Positions 21,021 to 29,414 of a DNA stretch of 61,156 nucleotides are shown here, one piece after another. The translations under genes were made by a program, and so were the position numbers. The notes below the pieces were generated by a model that was not told the origin of the DNA, searched no databases, and saw only the letters and a program-made list of their open reading frames with translations. Source of the stretch: an uncultured Kiritimatiellota bacterium (lineage in GTDB: Bacteria; Verrucomicrobiota; Kiritimatiellia; RFP12; UBA1067); NCBI GenBank assembly GCA_934635385.1, contig CAKTZI010000024.1, positions 1 through 61,156 on the forward strand, in the 5' to 3' direction. The number at the start of each line of letters is the position of its first letter. Position 1 is the first letter of the stretch.

Positions 21021-21658
21021 TCGCTTGCCGACGTGTGGCGCGCTTCGGGGCAACGGTGCTCACGCTTCCGGGCGGGCGACTTGGGCGTCCTGACGGCCGT
21101 GCGGCGACCGCGAGGTCAGCCGCAGGCCGCAGTCCTGCCCAACTCGCCTCGCCCAGCAAGCGGTCCGCTCCGCTGCGGCCCCGAAGCGCGCCGCGTTGGC
21201 GACTTCTGGTTGAGTTCGTCGCGTCGCGCCTTCGCGCTTGCGGGTCGCCCTCGGCCTCGCTGCCGTTCGCCGGGCGTCCGCTCCCGCCGCCCGCATCCGC
21301 GAAGGACGTGCGGTGCTTCGTCGCCGCGATGCCGGCTCCTCGCCCCGCGCGTCCTTCGCGGCGCGTGCGGCGAACCGCGTCCGCCCGTCTCTCTCCGCTC
21401 GGCGCTTGGCCGTCCCGCCCGCTCCTCACGCAACGTCTTGTTCTATGCTGCGAGGCGATGCCTGTCGCCCGTGGCCCGGAGGAGCCGACAGTCGCACGAG
21501 AGAAGCGCAGGGATCGCCTGTCGCCTCGGTGTTCTCGCTTGCGGAAGCGCATTCTGCCGAGGGGAATGACTTGTCACGTTCGATTGACTGACGTGTGGCG
21601 ACAGGTGCGACTCCCGGAGCGACGGTTCGGGCGATCTGTCGGGCCGACGGGCCGAGAA
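21021..21658 (+). repeat. dispersed repeat, copy A (about 640 bp)
   Basis: This fills the 757-bp gap between the YihY gene and rfbD. It matches copy B (36574-37013) at both ends: 21021 to about 21150 and about 21395-21658. It carries an extra about 245 bp in the middle. Near the right end, GGCCCGGAGGAGCCGACAG (21473-21491) and CTGTCGGGCCGACGGGCC (21636-21653) are inverted repeats enclosing about 145 bp. The core ACGGTTCGGG (21622-21631) is shared with copies B and C. A reverse-strand frame (21443-21718, 91 codons) aligns without gaps to one in copy B, but coding capacity is doubtful. The strand given is arbitrary. Confidence 0.85.
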
Positions 21659-21677
21659 TGTGGGGCGAGAGGTGGAT

Positions 21678-21705
21678 TTGACAGGGAGCGGAAAATGCGT
21701 ATAAT
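21678..21705 (+). promoter_or_regulatory. sigma70-type promoter of rfbD
   Basis: TTGACA (21678-21683), a 16-nt spacer and TATAAT (21700-21705). This is the only promoter in the window with a full -35 match. The start codon is 26 nt downstream of the -10, after GAGGAG. Confidence 0.85.
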
Positions 21706-21731
21706 ACGTACTTGACAATCAGAGGAGAGAA

Positions 21732-22622
21732 ATGAAGATACTGATTACAGGTGGAAAGGGCATGCTGGGGCGGACGCTTCAGCGCGAGCTGGGCACGGCG
21801 TCGGCGAACGGCGCGGCGCACGAGATCGTCGTCGCGGACCTGCCCGACTGGGACATCACGGACGATGCGGCCTTTCTGGAGAAGACGCTTGCGGCTCGGC
21901 CGGACGTAATCGTCCACTGCGCGGCGATGACGAAGGTCGATGACTGCGAGACGAACCGCGACCTCGCGTTCCGGCTCAACGAGGAGGGGACGCGCAACGT
22001 CGCGCTCGCGGCGAAGACGTGTGGTGCGCGGCTCATCGCGATCTCGACGGACTACGTCTTCTCGGGCGAGCCGCCGCGCGAGCCGTGGGCGTGGAGCGAG
22101 ACGGACATTCCGCGTCCGCAGACGGTCTACGGGGCCTCGAAGTTCGCCGGCGAGCAGATGGTGCAGATGATCCATCCCGACAATTCGGTGATTCTCCGCA
22201 TCGCGTGGCTCTACGGCGCGGGCGGGCCGTCGTTCGTCCACACGATGGCGCGGCTCGGCGCACAGGCCGGCGATCCGCTCAAGGTCGTGGACGACCAGCG
22301 CGGCAACCCGACCTCGACGAAGGTCGTTGCGGACGTGATACGCTTTCTCCTGACCCGTCCCGACGTCTCGGGCATCGTCCACGGCACGTGCGAGGAACAA
22401 TGCACGTGGTACGAGCTGACGCAGGAGCTGTTCCGTCTGCTGGGCCGGGCGCGGGCGGTCGTGCCCTGCACGACGGCGGAGTTTCCGCGTCCGGCGCCGC
22501 GTCCGCGCAACTCGGCCCTGAAGAAGAGCGTCCTCAACGTGCTCGGCTACCGTACGCCCGACTGGAAGACGGCGCTCGCCGACTTCGTGCGGACGGAGTT
22601 CGCCGTCCCGAACAGGCCGTAG
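21732..22622 (+). CDS. rfbD: dTDP-4-dehydrorhamnose reductase
   Basis: 296 aa extended SDR enzyme, last step of dTDP-L-rhamnose synthesis. The NAD(P)-binding start ILITGGKGMLGRTL, the segment STDYVFSG and the catalytic YGASK (Tyr/Lys) are all present, as is the DDQRGNPTSTK segment typical of RmlD. Cytoplasmic. The rest of the rhamnose pathway (rfbABC) is not in the window. Sequence alone does not exclude related 4-keto sugar reductases. Own promoter and a good ribosome-binding site. Confidence 0.85.
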   Translation: MKILITGGKGMLGRTLQRELGTASANGAAHEIVVADLPDWDITDDAAFLEKTLAARPDVIVHCAAMTKVDDCETNRDLAFRLNEEGTRNVALAAKTCGARLIAISTDYVFSGEPPREPWAWSETDIPRPQTVYGASKFAGEQMVQMIHPDNSVILRIAWLYGAGGPSFVHTMARLGAQAGDPLKVVDDQRGNPTSTKVVADVIRFLLTRPDVSGIVHGTCEEQCTWYELTQELFRLLGRARAVVPCTTAEFPRPAPRPRNSALKKSVLNVLGYRTPDWKTALADFVRTEFAVPNRP

Positions 22623-22676
22623 CCCTGTCGGAGAAGAGTCCCGGCTCTGCCTGTTGGCGCAGAGTCGTCCGGAAGA

Positions 22677-22685
22677 TGGTATAAT
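22677..22685 (+). promoter_or_regulatory. extended -10 promoter of the mla operon
   Basis: TGGTATAAT, followed by ACGCGG as at several other promoters here. The start chosen for mlaE is 53 nt downstream; no convincing -35. Confidence 0.7.
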
Positions 22686-22738
22686 ACGCGGCAACTTTGC
22701 CAAGGGTGGCGAGGCAAACGGGAAATGGCACACAGGAA

Positions 22739-23494
22739 ATGAGGGGCATCCTCAAACCGATCGAGTCCGTCGGATGGGCGGGAATCGTGGCGGCGAAGGC
22801 CGTCGCGTATTTCCCGTCTGTTCTCGTACGCGCGACGGGGCGTGCGGATCTCTTTCGCCAGCTCTACGCGACAGGCATCCGGACGCTGCCCGTCATCACG
22901 GTCGTCTCGCTCTTCATGGGGATGATCCTCGCGCTGCAGGTCGGCATCGAGCTGGCGCGCTTCAATCAGGAGATCTACCTTGGCGCGGCGGTGATGATGA
23001 CGCTTTTGCGCGAGATGGGCGCGTTCTGCTGCGGCATCTGCCTTGCGGCGTGCGTCGGCTCGGCGATCGCGGCGGAGCTCGGCACGATGAAGGTGAACGA
23101 CGAGATCGACGCGCTCGTGATCCTGCGCATTTCGCCGATGCGGTTTCTGGCCGCGCCGCGCATCCTCGCGCTCGTCCTGATGGCGCCGGTGCTGGCGTTC
23201 TACTGCTGCATCGTCGGCGCAGTCGGCGGCGGCCTCGTCGGCGCGACGCAGCTCAACGTCGACTTCCAGCAGTACATGACGGGGGCGCTCGTGATGTCCG
23301 AGACGAAAGACCTCTACGTCGGGCTCCTGAAGGCGACGGTCTTCGGGTTCCTCGTCGGCATCATTTCCGTTTCCGAGGGATTGGGGACGACGCTGGGCGC
23401 GACGGGCGTCGGCAAGTCCACGCAGCGTGCCGTCATCGTCTCGTTCCTGGCGATTCTCATTTCCGGCTACATGGTCACGAGGTTGTTCTACTGA
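22739..23494 (+). CDS. mlaE: MlaE-type ABC lipid transporter permease
   Basis: 251 aa from ATG 22739 (AGGA just upstream; the sequence MRGILKPIESVGWAG fits family starts, while a TTG further upstream would add unlikely residues). Five to six membrane helices with conserved elements FMGMILALQVGIELARF, ELGTMKVNDEIDALVILRIS and EGLGTTLGATGVGKST. Permease that moves phospholipid between inner and outer membranes with MlaF (ATPase) and MlaD (MCE protein), encoded next. Its stop overlaps the mlaF start (TGATG). Confidence 0.9.
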   Translation: MRGILKPIESVGWAGIVAAKAVAYFPSVLVRATGRADLFRQLYATGIRTLPVITVVSLFMGMILALQVGIELARFNQEIYLGAAVMMTLLREMGAFCCGICLAACVGSAIAAELGTMKVNDEIDALVILRISPMRFLAAPRILALVLMAPVLAFYCCIVGAVGGGLVGATQLNVDFQQYMTGALVMSETKDLYVGLLKATVFGFLVGIISVSEGLGTTLGATGVGKSTQRAVIVSFLAILISGYMVTRLFY

Positions 23495-24198
23495 TGGCGG
23501 AGAAGATGATCGAGTTTCGTAACGTCGTCAAGCGCTTCGGCGAGGCCGTGGTGCTGGACGGGCTCAGCTTCTCGGTCGAGAAGGGCGAGATCTTCGCGGT
23601 CGTCGGCCCGTCGGGCACGGGCAAGTCCGTCACGCTCAAGCACATCGTCGGGCTGCTGGAGCCGGACGCGGGCGAGGTGACGGTCGCGACGGACCGGATC
23701 GGCTACCTCTTCCAGTCGGGCGCGCTGCTCGCGTGGAAGACGGTGTGGGAGAACGTCGCGCTGCCGCTCGTCGAGACGACGCGGCTCAAGGCGGACGAGA
23801 TCGACCGCCGCGTGGCGGCGGCGCTGAAGGCGGTCGGGCTCGAAAACGACGCCGAGAAGTACCCGTCGGAGATTTCGGGCGGCATGCAGAAGCGTGCGGG
23901 GCTCGCGCGGGCGATCGTCTGCGATGCGGAGGTCATCCTCTACGACGAGCCGACGTCGGGCCTCGACCCCGTGACGAGCGCGCAGATCACGCGGCTCATC
24001 CGCGACGTCAACCGCACGCGCGGCGTGACGTCCGTCGTCGTCACGCACGACCTCGTCTCGACGTTGCGCATCGCGAGCCGCGTCCTGCTCGTCAAGGACG
24101 GCCGGGCCGTCGTCTGCCTGACGCCGGAGGAGTTTCAGAAGTCGGACAACCCCGAGGTGCGGGCGTTTCTCGCGGCCGCGCGCGGAGAGACGATTTGA
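23494..24198 (+). CDS. mlaF: MlaF-type ABC transporter ATP-binding protein
   Basis: 234 aa from the ATG that overlaps the mlaE stop. Walker A GPSGTGKS (about 38-45), Q-loop in YLFQSGALLAWKTV (the FQ.GALLDW-type motif of Mla ATPases), signature ISGGMQKRAGLARA, Walker B VILYDEPTSGLD and the H-loop in VVVTHD. Powers the MlaE permease. Confidence 0.92.
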   Translation: MAEKMIEFRNVVKRFGEAVVLDGLSFSVEKGEIFAVVGPSGTGKSVTLKHIVGLLEPDAGEVTVATDRIGYLFQSGALLAWKTVWENVALPLVETTRLKADEIDRRVAAALKAVGLENDAEKYPSEISGGMQKRAGLARAIVCDAEVILYDEPTSGLDPVTSAQITRLIRDVNRTRGVTSVVVTHDLVSTLRIASRVLLVKDGRAVVCLTPEEFQKSDNPEVRAFLAAARGETI

Positions 24199-24249
24199 AG
24201 GAAGAAGGAAGAGGGAAAACGCAAGAAGGAAGAAGGGATAAGGAGAAGG
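24199..24249 (+). repeat. polypurine simple repeat between mlaF and mlaD
   Basis: The gap is almost purely purine: variations on GAAGGAAGA, with one small interruption. It ends in AAGGAGAAGGAAG, which serves as the ribosome-binding region of mlaD. It is a third kind of simple repeat, besides GGTTGAGA at 14.1 kb and the G/T-rich array in carB. Confidence 0.75.
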
Positions 24250-24252
24250 AAG

Positions 24253-25227
24253 ATGAAAAAGAAAAGCGAGGCGTTTGCGCAGCTCGTCGTCGGGCTGTTC
24301 ATGATCACGGTGCTGCTGCTCCTGGCGTACTTCACGATCGTCATTTCGGGCGTGGACGTCATTTCGGGACGCAACCGCGTGACGGTGCGCGTCGCGTTCG
24401 ATGGCGTCGGCGGCCTCAAGGAGCGCGACAACGTCATGTATCGCGGCACGAAGGTCGGCGCGATCGATCACGTCGAGGTGACGCCGTCGAACCTCGTGGT
24501 TTTTGCGGAGATCGATTCGGGCGTCGTCCTGCGCGCGACGGCGACGGCGACCGTCCGCAACCTCTCGATGCTCGGCGGCAACTACCTCGCGCTGGAGGAG
24601 GGCGAGGGCGAGATCCGTCCGCTCGCGACGACGCTCTTCGTCGGCGAGACGCCGACGGACTGGATGTCGGACGTCTCGAAGATCGCCAAGAACCTGCGGG
24701 AGTTCACGTCCAACCCCGAACTGAAGACCATCATCACGAACGTCGCCGCCGCGTCGGCGCACGCGCGGGCCGTCTCCGTGAAGGCCGACGGCTTCATGGA
24801 TCGCGCGAACGCTTTTGCCGAGCGCCTCGCGCGCGGCGAAGGCACGGTCGGCAAGCTGCTTTCGACGAACGAGACCGTCTACGCCGACCTGAAGGAGACG
24901 CTCGCGAACGCGCGCGCCGTCTCGGACCGTCTGAACCGCGCGAAGCTGTTCGACGATCTGGAGGCCGGCGTCGCGGCGTTCCGCGAGGCGGCGGAGGGCG
25001 TGGACGTGAAGGAGACGGTCGCGCGCGCGAACGCGCTTCTGGAGAACCTCAACGCTTTCGCGACCGACCTCAAGGAGGGCAACGGCACGATCGGCCGCCT
25101 CGCGAAGGATCCGAAGTTCTACGACGAGGTCAACGGCCTCATCCGCGACGTGCGCCAGGTCATCGACAACTACCGCGACACGACGCCGATCTCGACGTTC
25201 ACCTCGCTCGCGACCGGCGCGTTCTGA
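24253..25227 (+). CDS. mlaD: MlaD-type MCE-domain lipid-binding protein
   Basis: 324 aa. N-terminal membrane anchor (about 10-33, AQLVVGLFMITVLLLLAYFT), MCE domain about 40-120 (contains FDGVGGLKERDNVMYRGTKVGAIDHVEV), then a long helical C-terminal region (about 130-310) with repeated motifs GEGTVGKLL and GNGTIGRLAKDP. These are typical of MlaD/Ttg2C proteins that form helical tunnels across the periplasm. Works with MlaE and MlaF directly upstream. No mlaC or mlaB is visible nearby. Confidence 0.88.
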   Translation: MKKKSEAFAQLVVGLFMITVLLLLAYFTIVISGVDVISGRNRVTVRVAFDGVGGLKERDNVMYRGTKVGAIDHVEVTPSNLVVFAEIDSGVVLRATATATVRNLSMLGGNYLALEEGEGEIRPLATTLFVGETPTDWMSDVSKIAKNLREFTSNPELKTIITNVAAASAHARAVSVKADGFMDRANAFAERLARGEGTVGKLLSTNETVYADLKETLANARAVSDRLNRAKLFDDLEAGVAAFREAAEGVDVKETVARANALLENLNAFATDLKEGNGTIGRLAKDPKFYDEVNGLIRDVRQVIDNYRDTTPISTFTSLATGAF

Positions 25228-25237
25228 CGGAGGCTGC

Positions 25238-26224
25238 GTGACGTCGACGCGATACGTGGGGCGGCTCGCGCCGAGTCCGACGGGCGCGCTGCATCTCGGC
25301 AACGTGCGGACGTTCATGGTCGCGTGGCTGCGCGCACGGTCGCAGGGCGGCAAGGTCGTCTTCCGCATGGAAGACCTCGACCATCCGAAGGACAAGCCCG
25401 GCGTGGCGGCGCAGGCGGTCGAGGACCTGAAATGGCTGGGCTTCGACTGGGACGAGGAATACGTGCAGTCCGAACGCAAGCCCCTCTACCGCGCCGCGCT
25501 TGAGTTTCTGCGCAATCAGACAGTCGCGTCTGCGCACGATTCGATCCTTCGTCCATTCGATCATTCGACGATTTCTCCCTTGGCCTATCCGTGCGTCTGC
25601 TCGCGCCGCGACGTCGAGGCCGCGCAGTCGGCGCCGCACGCCGGCGAGCAGCTTCACTACCCCGGAACGTGTCGCGGACGCTTCGCGACGTGGGCCGACG
25701 CCTGCGCCGTCAAGGCGGCTCCCTGCTGGCGCTTTCGTGTGTCCGAGGGCACGGTCGTGCGGTTTGTCGACGCCTTCGCCGGACCGTACGAGCAGGATGT
25801 CGCGGCGACGCTGGGCGACTTTCCGCTTGCGCGGGACGAGGGCGGCGCGGGCTACACGCTCGCGTGTGCGGTCGATGACCTCCTCATGGGCGTGACGGAA
25901 GTCGTGCGCGGCGACGACCTCCTGCCGGCGACGCCCGCGCAGATCCTGTTGGCTCAGGCCCTCGCGCCGTGGGCGCAGACGAAGACGCGCCCCACCTACC
26001 TCCACGTCCCGCTCGTCGTGGGGGCGGACGGCAAGCGGCTCGCGAAGCGGCACGGCGACACGCGTGTCGCGGCGTTCCGTGCGGCGGGGCGGCGCCCGGA
26101 GGAGATCCTTGGCTTTCTGGCGGCGTCCTGCGGCTGGGCGGCACCGGGCGAGGCGGTCTCGCTCAGGGCCCTTTTGCCGCGCTTTGACTTGGCCACTATT
26201 CCTCACGCCGCGTTTATGGTATAA
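25238..26224 (+). CDS. gluQ: glutamyl-Q tRNA(Asp) synthetase, with repeat-encoded insert
   Basis: 328 aa from GTG 25238. Shortened GluRS-like enzyme that attaches glutamate to queuosine in tRNA(Asp). HIGH-type motif APSPTGALHLGNVRT at the start, zinc-binding Cys in CVCSRRD and YPGTCRG, KMSKS-type loop DGKRLAKRHGD; the anticodon-binding domain of GluRS is missing, as expected for GluQ. Unusual: about 20 residues (NQTVASAHDSILRPFDHSTISP) sit between the FLR helix and the zinc motif, encoded by an AT-rich element (25538-25578) related to that in carB, where RPFDHS.ISP also occurs. The TAA stop is part of the next promoter. The proteins Glu-Q-RS and short GluRS can be confused. Confidence 0.85.
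   Translation: MTSTRYVGRLAPSPTGALHLGNVRTFMVAWLRARSQGGKVVFRMEDLDHPKDKPGVAAQAVEDLKWLGFDWDEEYVQSERKPLYRAALEFLRNQTVASAHDSILRPFDHSTISPLAYPCVCSRRDVEAAQSAPHAGEQLHYPGTCRGRFATWADACAVKAAPCWRFRVSEGTVVRFVDAFAGPYEQDVAATLGDFPLARDEGGAGYTLACAVDDLLMGVTEVVRGDDLLPATPAQILLAQALAPWAQTKTRPTYLHVPLVVGADGKRLAKRHGDTRVAAFRAAGRRPEEILGFLAASCGWAAPGEAVSLRALLPRFDLATIPHAAFMV
25538..25578 (+). repeat. AT-rich element inside gluQ
   Basis: Successive ATTCG-containing words (CGATTCGATCC, CCATTCGATC, ATTCGACGATTTCTCC) match the right arm of the palindromic element in carB (10726-10763). It encodes RPFDHSTISP in frame, in a segment absent from other GluQ enzymes. Only one arm is present. Confidence 0.75.
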
Positions 26225-26225
26225 T
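26217..26225 (+). promoter_or_regulatory. extended -10 promoter of the GreA-like gene, overlapping the gluQ stop
   Basis: TGGTATAAT; the TAA stop codon of gluQ (26222-26224) is inside the hexamer. The start chosen for the next gene is 42 nt downstream. Confidence 0.75.
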
Positions 26226-26267
26226 TCCCGCCGCTTTTTGAATTTGTCCAAACACATGGAGAAGAAA

Positions 26268-28313
26268 ATGTCCGAGACGGAAGCGATTGTCAGTCAACTG
26301 GGCGAATGCGCCGAGAAGAAAGATTTCATGGGCGCGTTCAAGCTCGTGCGGGAAAATCAGGCGGAGCTTGCGAAGAAGGTTCAGCCGGTTGGCGTCAAGG
26401 ACGCCTTGGAGAAGACGACGAACGATCGTCTTCTTCTTTCTTTTCTCGACGGCGTCGAGTTCGGGGCGCGTCCGCTCGCCGAGTCGCTCATGCGGCTCGA
26501 GAAGCTCGTCGCGTTCAACGCGAACATCCCCGGCGCGGCGGGCGTCAAGGTGCTGAACGAGACGTGGGGGCTCGGCACGGTCAAGAAGATCGACTACTTC
26601 TACAAGCGCATCACGGTCGACTTCAAGACGAAGAAGGGCCACCAGTTCACGTATGCGGCGGCCTGTGACATGCTGACGGTCGCGCCGAAGGACCACATCC
26701 TCGTCCTGCGCGAGACGGCGCCGGCCGACTTCGAGGCGCTGCTGAAGGAGAAGCCGGGCGAGTTTGTCAAGGCTGTCATCCGCTCGAACGGCTCGTCGAT
26801 GACGCTCGTCCGGCTGGAGGACTACTGCGTCAAGAACGGGTTCGTGAAGGCGGTGAACTGGAAGAAGTTCTGGGATTCGGCGCGCGGGCAGCTGAAGGCC
26901 GACAAGTGCGTCGCCGTCCCCGCGAAGAAGACCGAGCCCATCCAGCTCCGCGCGGCGGCTGAGGATTATGGCGACAGCTGGCTCACGGGCTTTGCGCACG
27001 AGACGGATCCGAAGCTGATTCTCGCGGCGGTGGCCGAGTACGTCGCGCAGGGCAAGTTCAAGGTCGCCGACGAGGCGACGAAGGCGAAGATCGGCGAGCG
27101 CCTCGCGTTCGCCGCGACGGCCGCGCGCAAGGTCGATGACGCGCTCTACGCGCGCCTCGCCTGCAAGATCGTGTCCCTCGGCTTCGCGAACCCGCCGGCA
27201 GAGGAGATGCGCGACTACCTCTGGGAGCGCAAGCGTTTCGTCAAGGCGGCGGCCGCGCTGCCGGCGCGCGAGGTCGGCGCGATGGTCTCGTTCCTCGGCT
27301 GCGACGACGCGGCGAAGGCGAAGCTCGTCGCGGCGATTCCCGACCTCTGCTTCACGGCGGTCAGCGAGATCGTCGGGCAGTTCACGCAGGACGATGCGTG
27401 CCGCAAGGCGATCGGCGACTTCATGAAGCAGCCGAAGGCGCCCGCGACGCTGACGACGCTTCTCGTCGGCAAGTACGAGGAGCAGTTCAAGGAGTGGGCC
27501 GAGCTGCCGCCGCTCATCACGCTCCTCACGCACGCGATCGCCCTCGGCGAAGGGCGGCAGAGCGGCGAGACGCTGCGGATGCAGAACATCGTGCGCCGCC
27601 TCTTCGCGAACACCGACTGGCTCAAGAAGATCTTTGACGCGCTCGCGCCGAATCCGGCCGACCAGGCGCTCTTCTTCGAGCGTTTCCAGGCCTCGATCGC
27701 GTGGGATCCCTCGACGCACCACACGACGGTCGTGCGCATGACGAAGATCGTGCCCGCGCTGGAGGCGCACCTCGTCAAGGCCGAGAAGAAAAAGGAATAC
27801 GCGCGCATCACCTCCTTCCGCAGCTTCGGGCTCAAGAAGGCCGAGTACCTCAAGCTCATCAACGAGGACATGCCGGCGAACGTCAAGCGCATCGAGTTCG
27901 CGAAGAGCTACGGCGACCTCTCGGAGAACGCCGAATACCAGTACGCGAAGGACGAGCAGCGCGCGCTCATGCAGAAGCAGACGCTCATGCAGGCCGACCT
28001 GGAGGCCGTCAAGCCCGGCGACTTCGCCGACGCGACGACCGACGAGGTGATGCCGGGCGTGACCGTCGTCTGCGAGACGAAGGCTGGCGAGAAGACGTGG
28101 ACGATCCTCGGCGAGTGGGACAACGACCTCGGAAGGGGCATCCTCTCCTCGAAGACGCGCGTCGCGCAGAACCTCATGGGCAAGAAGCCCGGCGACAACT
28201 TCGAGCTGCCCGACGAGGAAGGCAACCTCACCTTTGCGACCGTGAAGGAGATTCGTCCGCTGACGGACGAGATCCGCGCGTGGATGAAGCTGCCGGACGG
28301 CATTCAGATCTGA
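26268..28313 (+). CDS. greA: large GreA-type transcription elongation factor with long N-terminal extension
   Basis: About 681 aa from ATG 26268 (GGAG 6 nt upstream; ATG 26256 is an alternative). Only about the last 160 residues are the GreA unit: a coiled coil with KSYGDLSENAEYQYAKDEQR carrying the acidic tip (DLSENAEY), then the C-terminal Gre domain (VTVVCETKAGEKTWTILGEW to VKEIRPL). GreA rescues backtracked RNA polymerase by stimulating transcript cleavage. The about 500-residue N-terminal part is helical, with CarD-like WGLGTVKKIDYFYKRITVDF near 90-110. Long GreA forms are known in Chlamydiae and other PVC bacteria. First gene of a set with a DksA-like protein and lspA. Confidence 0.85.
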   Translation: MSETEAIVSQLGECAEKKDFMGAFKLVRENQAELAKKVQPVGVKDALEKTTNDRLLLSFLDGVEFGARPLAESLMRLEKLVAFNANIPGAAGVKVLNETWGLGTVKKIDYFYKRITVDFKTKKGHQFTYAAACDMLTVAPKDHILVLRETAPADFEALLKEKPGEFVKAVIRSNGSSMTLVRLEDYCVKNGFVKAVNWKKFWDSARGQLKADKCVAVPAKKTEPIQLRAAAEDYGDSWLTGFAHETDPKLILAAVAEYVAQGKFKVADEATKAKIGERLAFAATAARKVDDALYARLACKIVSLGFANPPAEEMRDYLWERKRFVKAAAALPAREVGAMVSFLGCDDAAKAKLVAAIPDLCFTAVSEIVGQFTQDDACRKAIGDFMKQPKAPATLTTLLVGKYEEQFKEWAELPPLITLLTHAIALGEGRQSGETLRMQNIVRRLFANTDWLKKIFDALAPNPADQALFFERFQASIAWDPSTHHTTVVRMTKIVPALEAHLVKAEKKKEYARITSFRSFGLKKAEYLKLINEDMPANVKRIEFAKSYGDLSENAEYQYAKDEQRALMQKQTLMQADLEAVKPGDFADATTDEVMPGVTVVCETKAGEKTWTILGEWDNDLGRGILSSKTRVAQNLMGKKPGDNFELPDEEGNLTFATVKEIRPLTDEIRAWMKLPDGIQI

Positions 28314-28332
28314 TTCCGAGGAAAGGAGACCC

Positions 28333-28950
28333 ATGTCCATGAACAGCGAACCTGTCGAGAAGAACGAGATCAAGCGCGTTCCGCCGCGCATCATCCGCCG
28401 CCCGTCGGCGGCGGTCAAGGCGGCGGCGGTCCTTGAGGAATACACGCCGATCGACACGGCGAAGGCCGTGGCGTTCGGCGCGTCCATCGCCGAGGAGATG
28501 AAGCGCTCCGCCGCGAAGGCCGGGCAGGAGCAGGTCGACGACGGCATCCGCCTCTCGCGCCGGCCGACGTCGCGGTCTCGCGACGAGATCTCGGAGAAGT
28601 TCCCCGAATCCGACCTGAAGGTCTTCCGCCGGCGTCTGCTCGAGGCCCGCGCCAAGGCCATGGCCGGCGTGGACGCGATGAAGGCGACGGGCTTCAACGA
28701 GTCCGAAGACCACGAGGCCGACGGCGGCGACGGCACGGCGCAGACGCTGCGTCTGCAGGCGCTCGGCCAAATGGGCAACATCAACCGCACGATCCAGCAG
28801 ATCGACGAGGCCCTGCACCGCATCGACGACGGCACATACGGCGTCTGCACGGTCTGCGGCCAGCTCATCCGCAAGCCGCGCCTCCTGAACCAGCCGTTCG
28901 TGCTGACCTGCATGGAGTGCCAGAGCGAGATGGAGCGCGGCGCGAAGTGA
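28333..28950 (+). CDS. DksA/TraR-type C4 zinc-finger protein
   Basis: 205 aa. The C-terminal half is a DksA/TraR unit: helical coiled coil (about 95-165) and zinc finger CTVCGQLIRKPRLLNQPF ending TCMEC (four Cys). About 90 residues of basic, disordered-looking sequence precede it. Members bind the RNA polymerase secondary channel and alter promoter response, often with ppGpp. The coiled-coil tip here lacks a clear DxxDxA, so classical DksA activity is uncertain. Immediately follows the GreA-like gene, another secondary-channel factor, and overlaps lspA by 4 nt. Confidence 0.82.
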   Translation: MSMNSEPVEKNEIKRVPPRIIRRPSAAVKAAAVLEEYTPIDTAKAVAFGASIAEEMKRSAAKAGQEQVDDGIRLSRRPTSRSRDEISEKFPESDLKVFRRRLLEARAKAMAGVDAMKATGFNESEDHEADGGDGTAQTLRLQALGQMGNINRTIQQIDEALHRIDDGTYGVCTVCGQLIRKPRLLNQPFVLTCMECQSEMERGAK

Positions 28951-29414
28951 AGCGTGCGCTGATCGCGCTTGTCGTCGCCGCGCACCTCGTGCTCGTCGAT
29001 GCGGTCGTCAAGGAACTCGCCGTCGGCTTCCTCAAGGGGGCGGCGGCGGTTCCCGTCATTCCGGGGCTCTTCAACCTCGCCTACGTCGAGAACCGGGGCT
29101 GCGCTTGGGGGCTGTTGCAGGGCCATGTCTGGCCGCTCGCGGTCTTTGGTCTCGTGGCGCTCGTCTTCCTTGTCTGGAAGCGGCGGAGCGTCTTCGGGCT
29201 GCCGGGGTCGCGGCTGGGGGCCGTGGCGGAGCCGCTGCTCTACGCGGGCGTCGTCGGCAACCTCGTCGACCGCATTTTCCGAGGCTATGTGATCGACATG
29301 TTCGACTTCCACTGGAAGACGAGCCACTTTCCGTGCTTCAACGTGGCGGACGCCTTCATCTGCGTCTCCGTCGGGCTGTTGCTGCTGTCTTCCGCATGGA
29401 CGCGCAAGACCTGA
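28947..29414 (+). CDS. lspA: lipoprotein signal peptidase (SPase II)
   Basis: 155 aa from GTG 28947, which overlaps the stop of the zinc-finger gene (GTGA). Four membrane helices. Conserved motifs are present: YVENRGCAWGLL, GVVGNLVDRIFRGYVIDMFDF (first catalytic Asp in NLVDR) and CFNVADAFICVSV (second catalytic Asp in VADA). Cleaves prolipoprotein signal peptides in the inner membrane. Coupled to the DksA-like gene upstream and overlaps the next gene by 19 nt. Confidence 0.93.
   Translation: MKRALIALVVAAHLVLVDAVVKELAVGFLKGAAAVPVIPGLFNLAYVENRGCAWGLLQGHVWPLAVFGLVALVFLVWKRRSVFGLPGSRLGAVAEPLLYAGVVGNLVDRIFRGYVIDMFDFHWKTSHFPCFNVADAFICVSVGLLLLSSAWTRKT

Noticed and set aside
20981..21715. Forward-strand gene in repeat copy A
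   Set aside because: The 244-codon frame has biased, repetitive Arg/Pro/Ser composition, no family and no ribosome-binding site; copy B breaks it by deletion.
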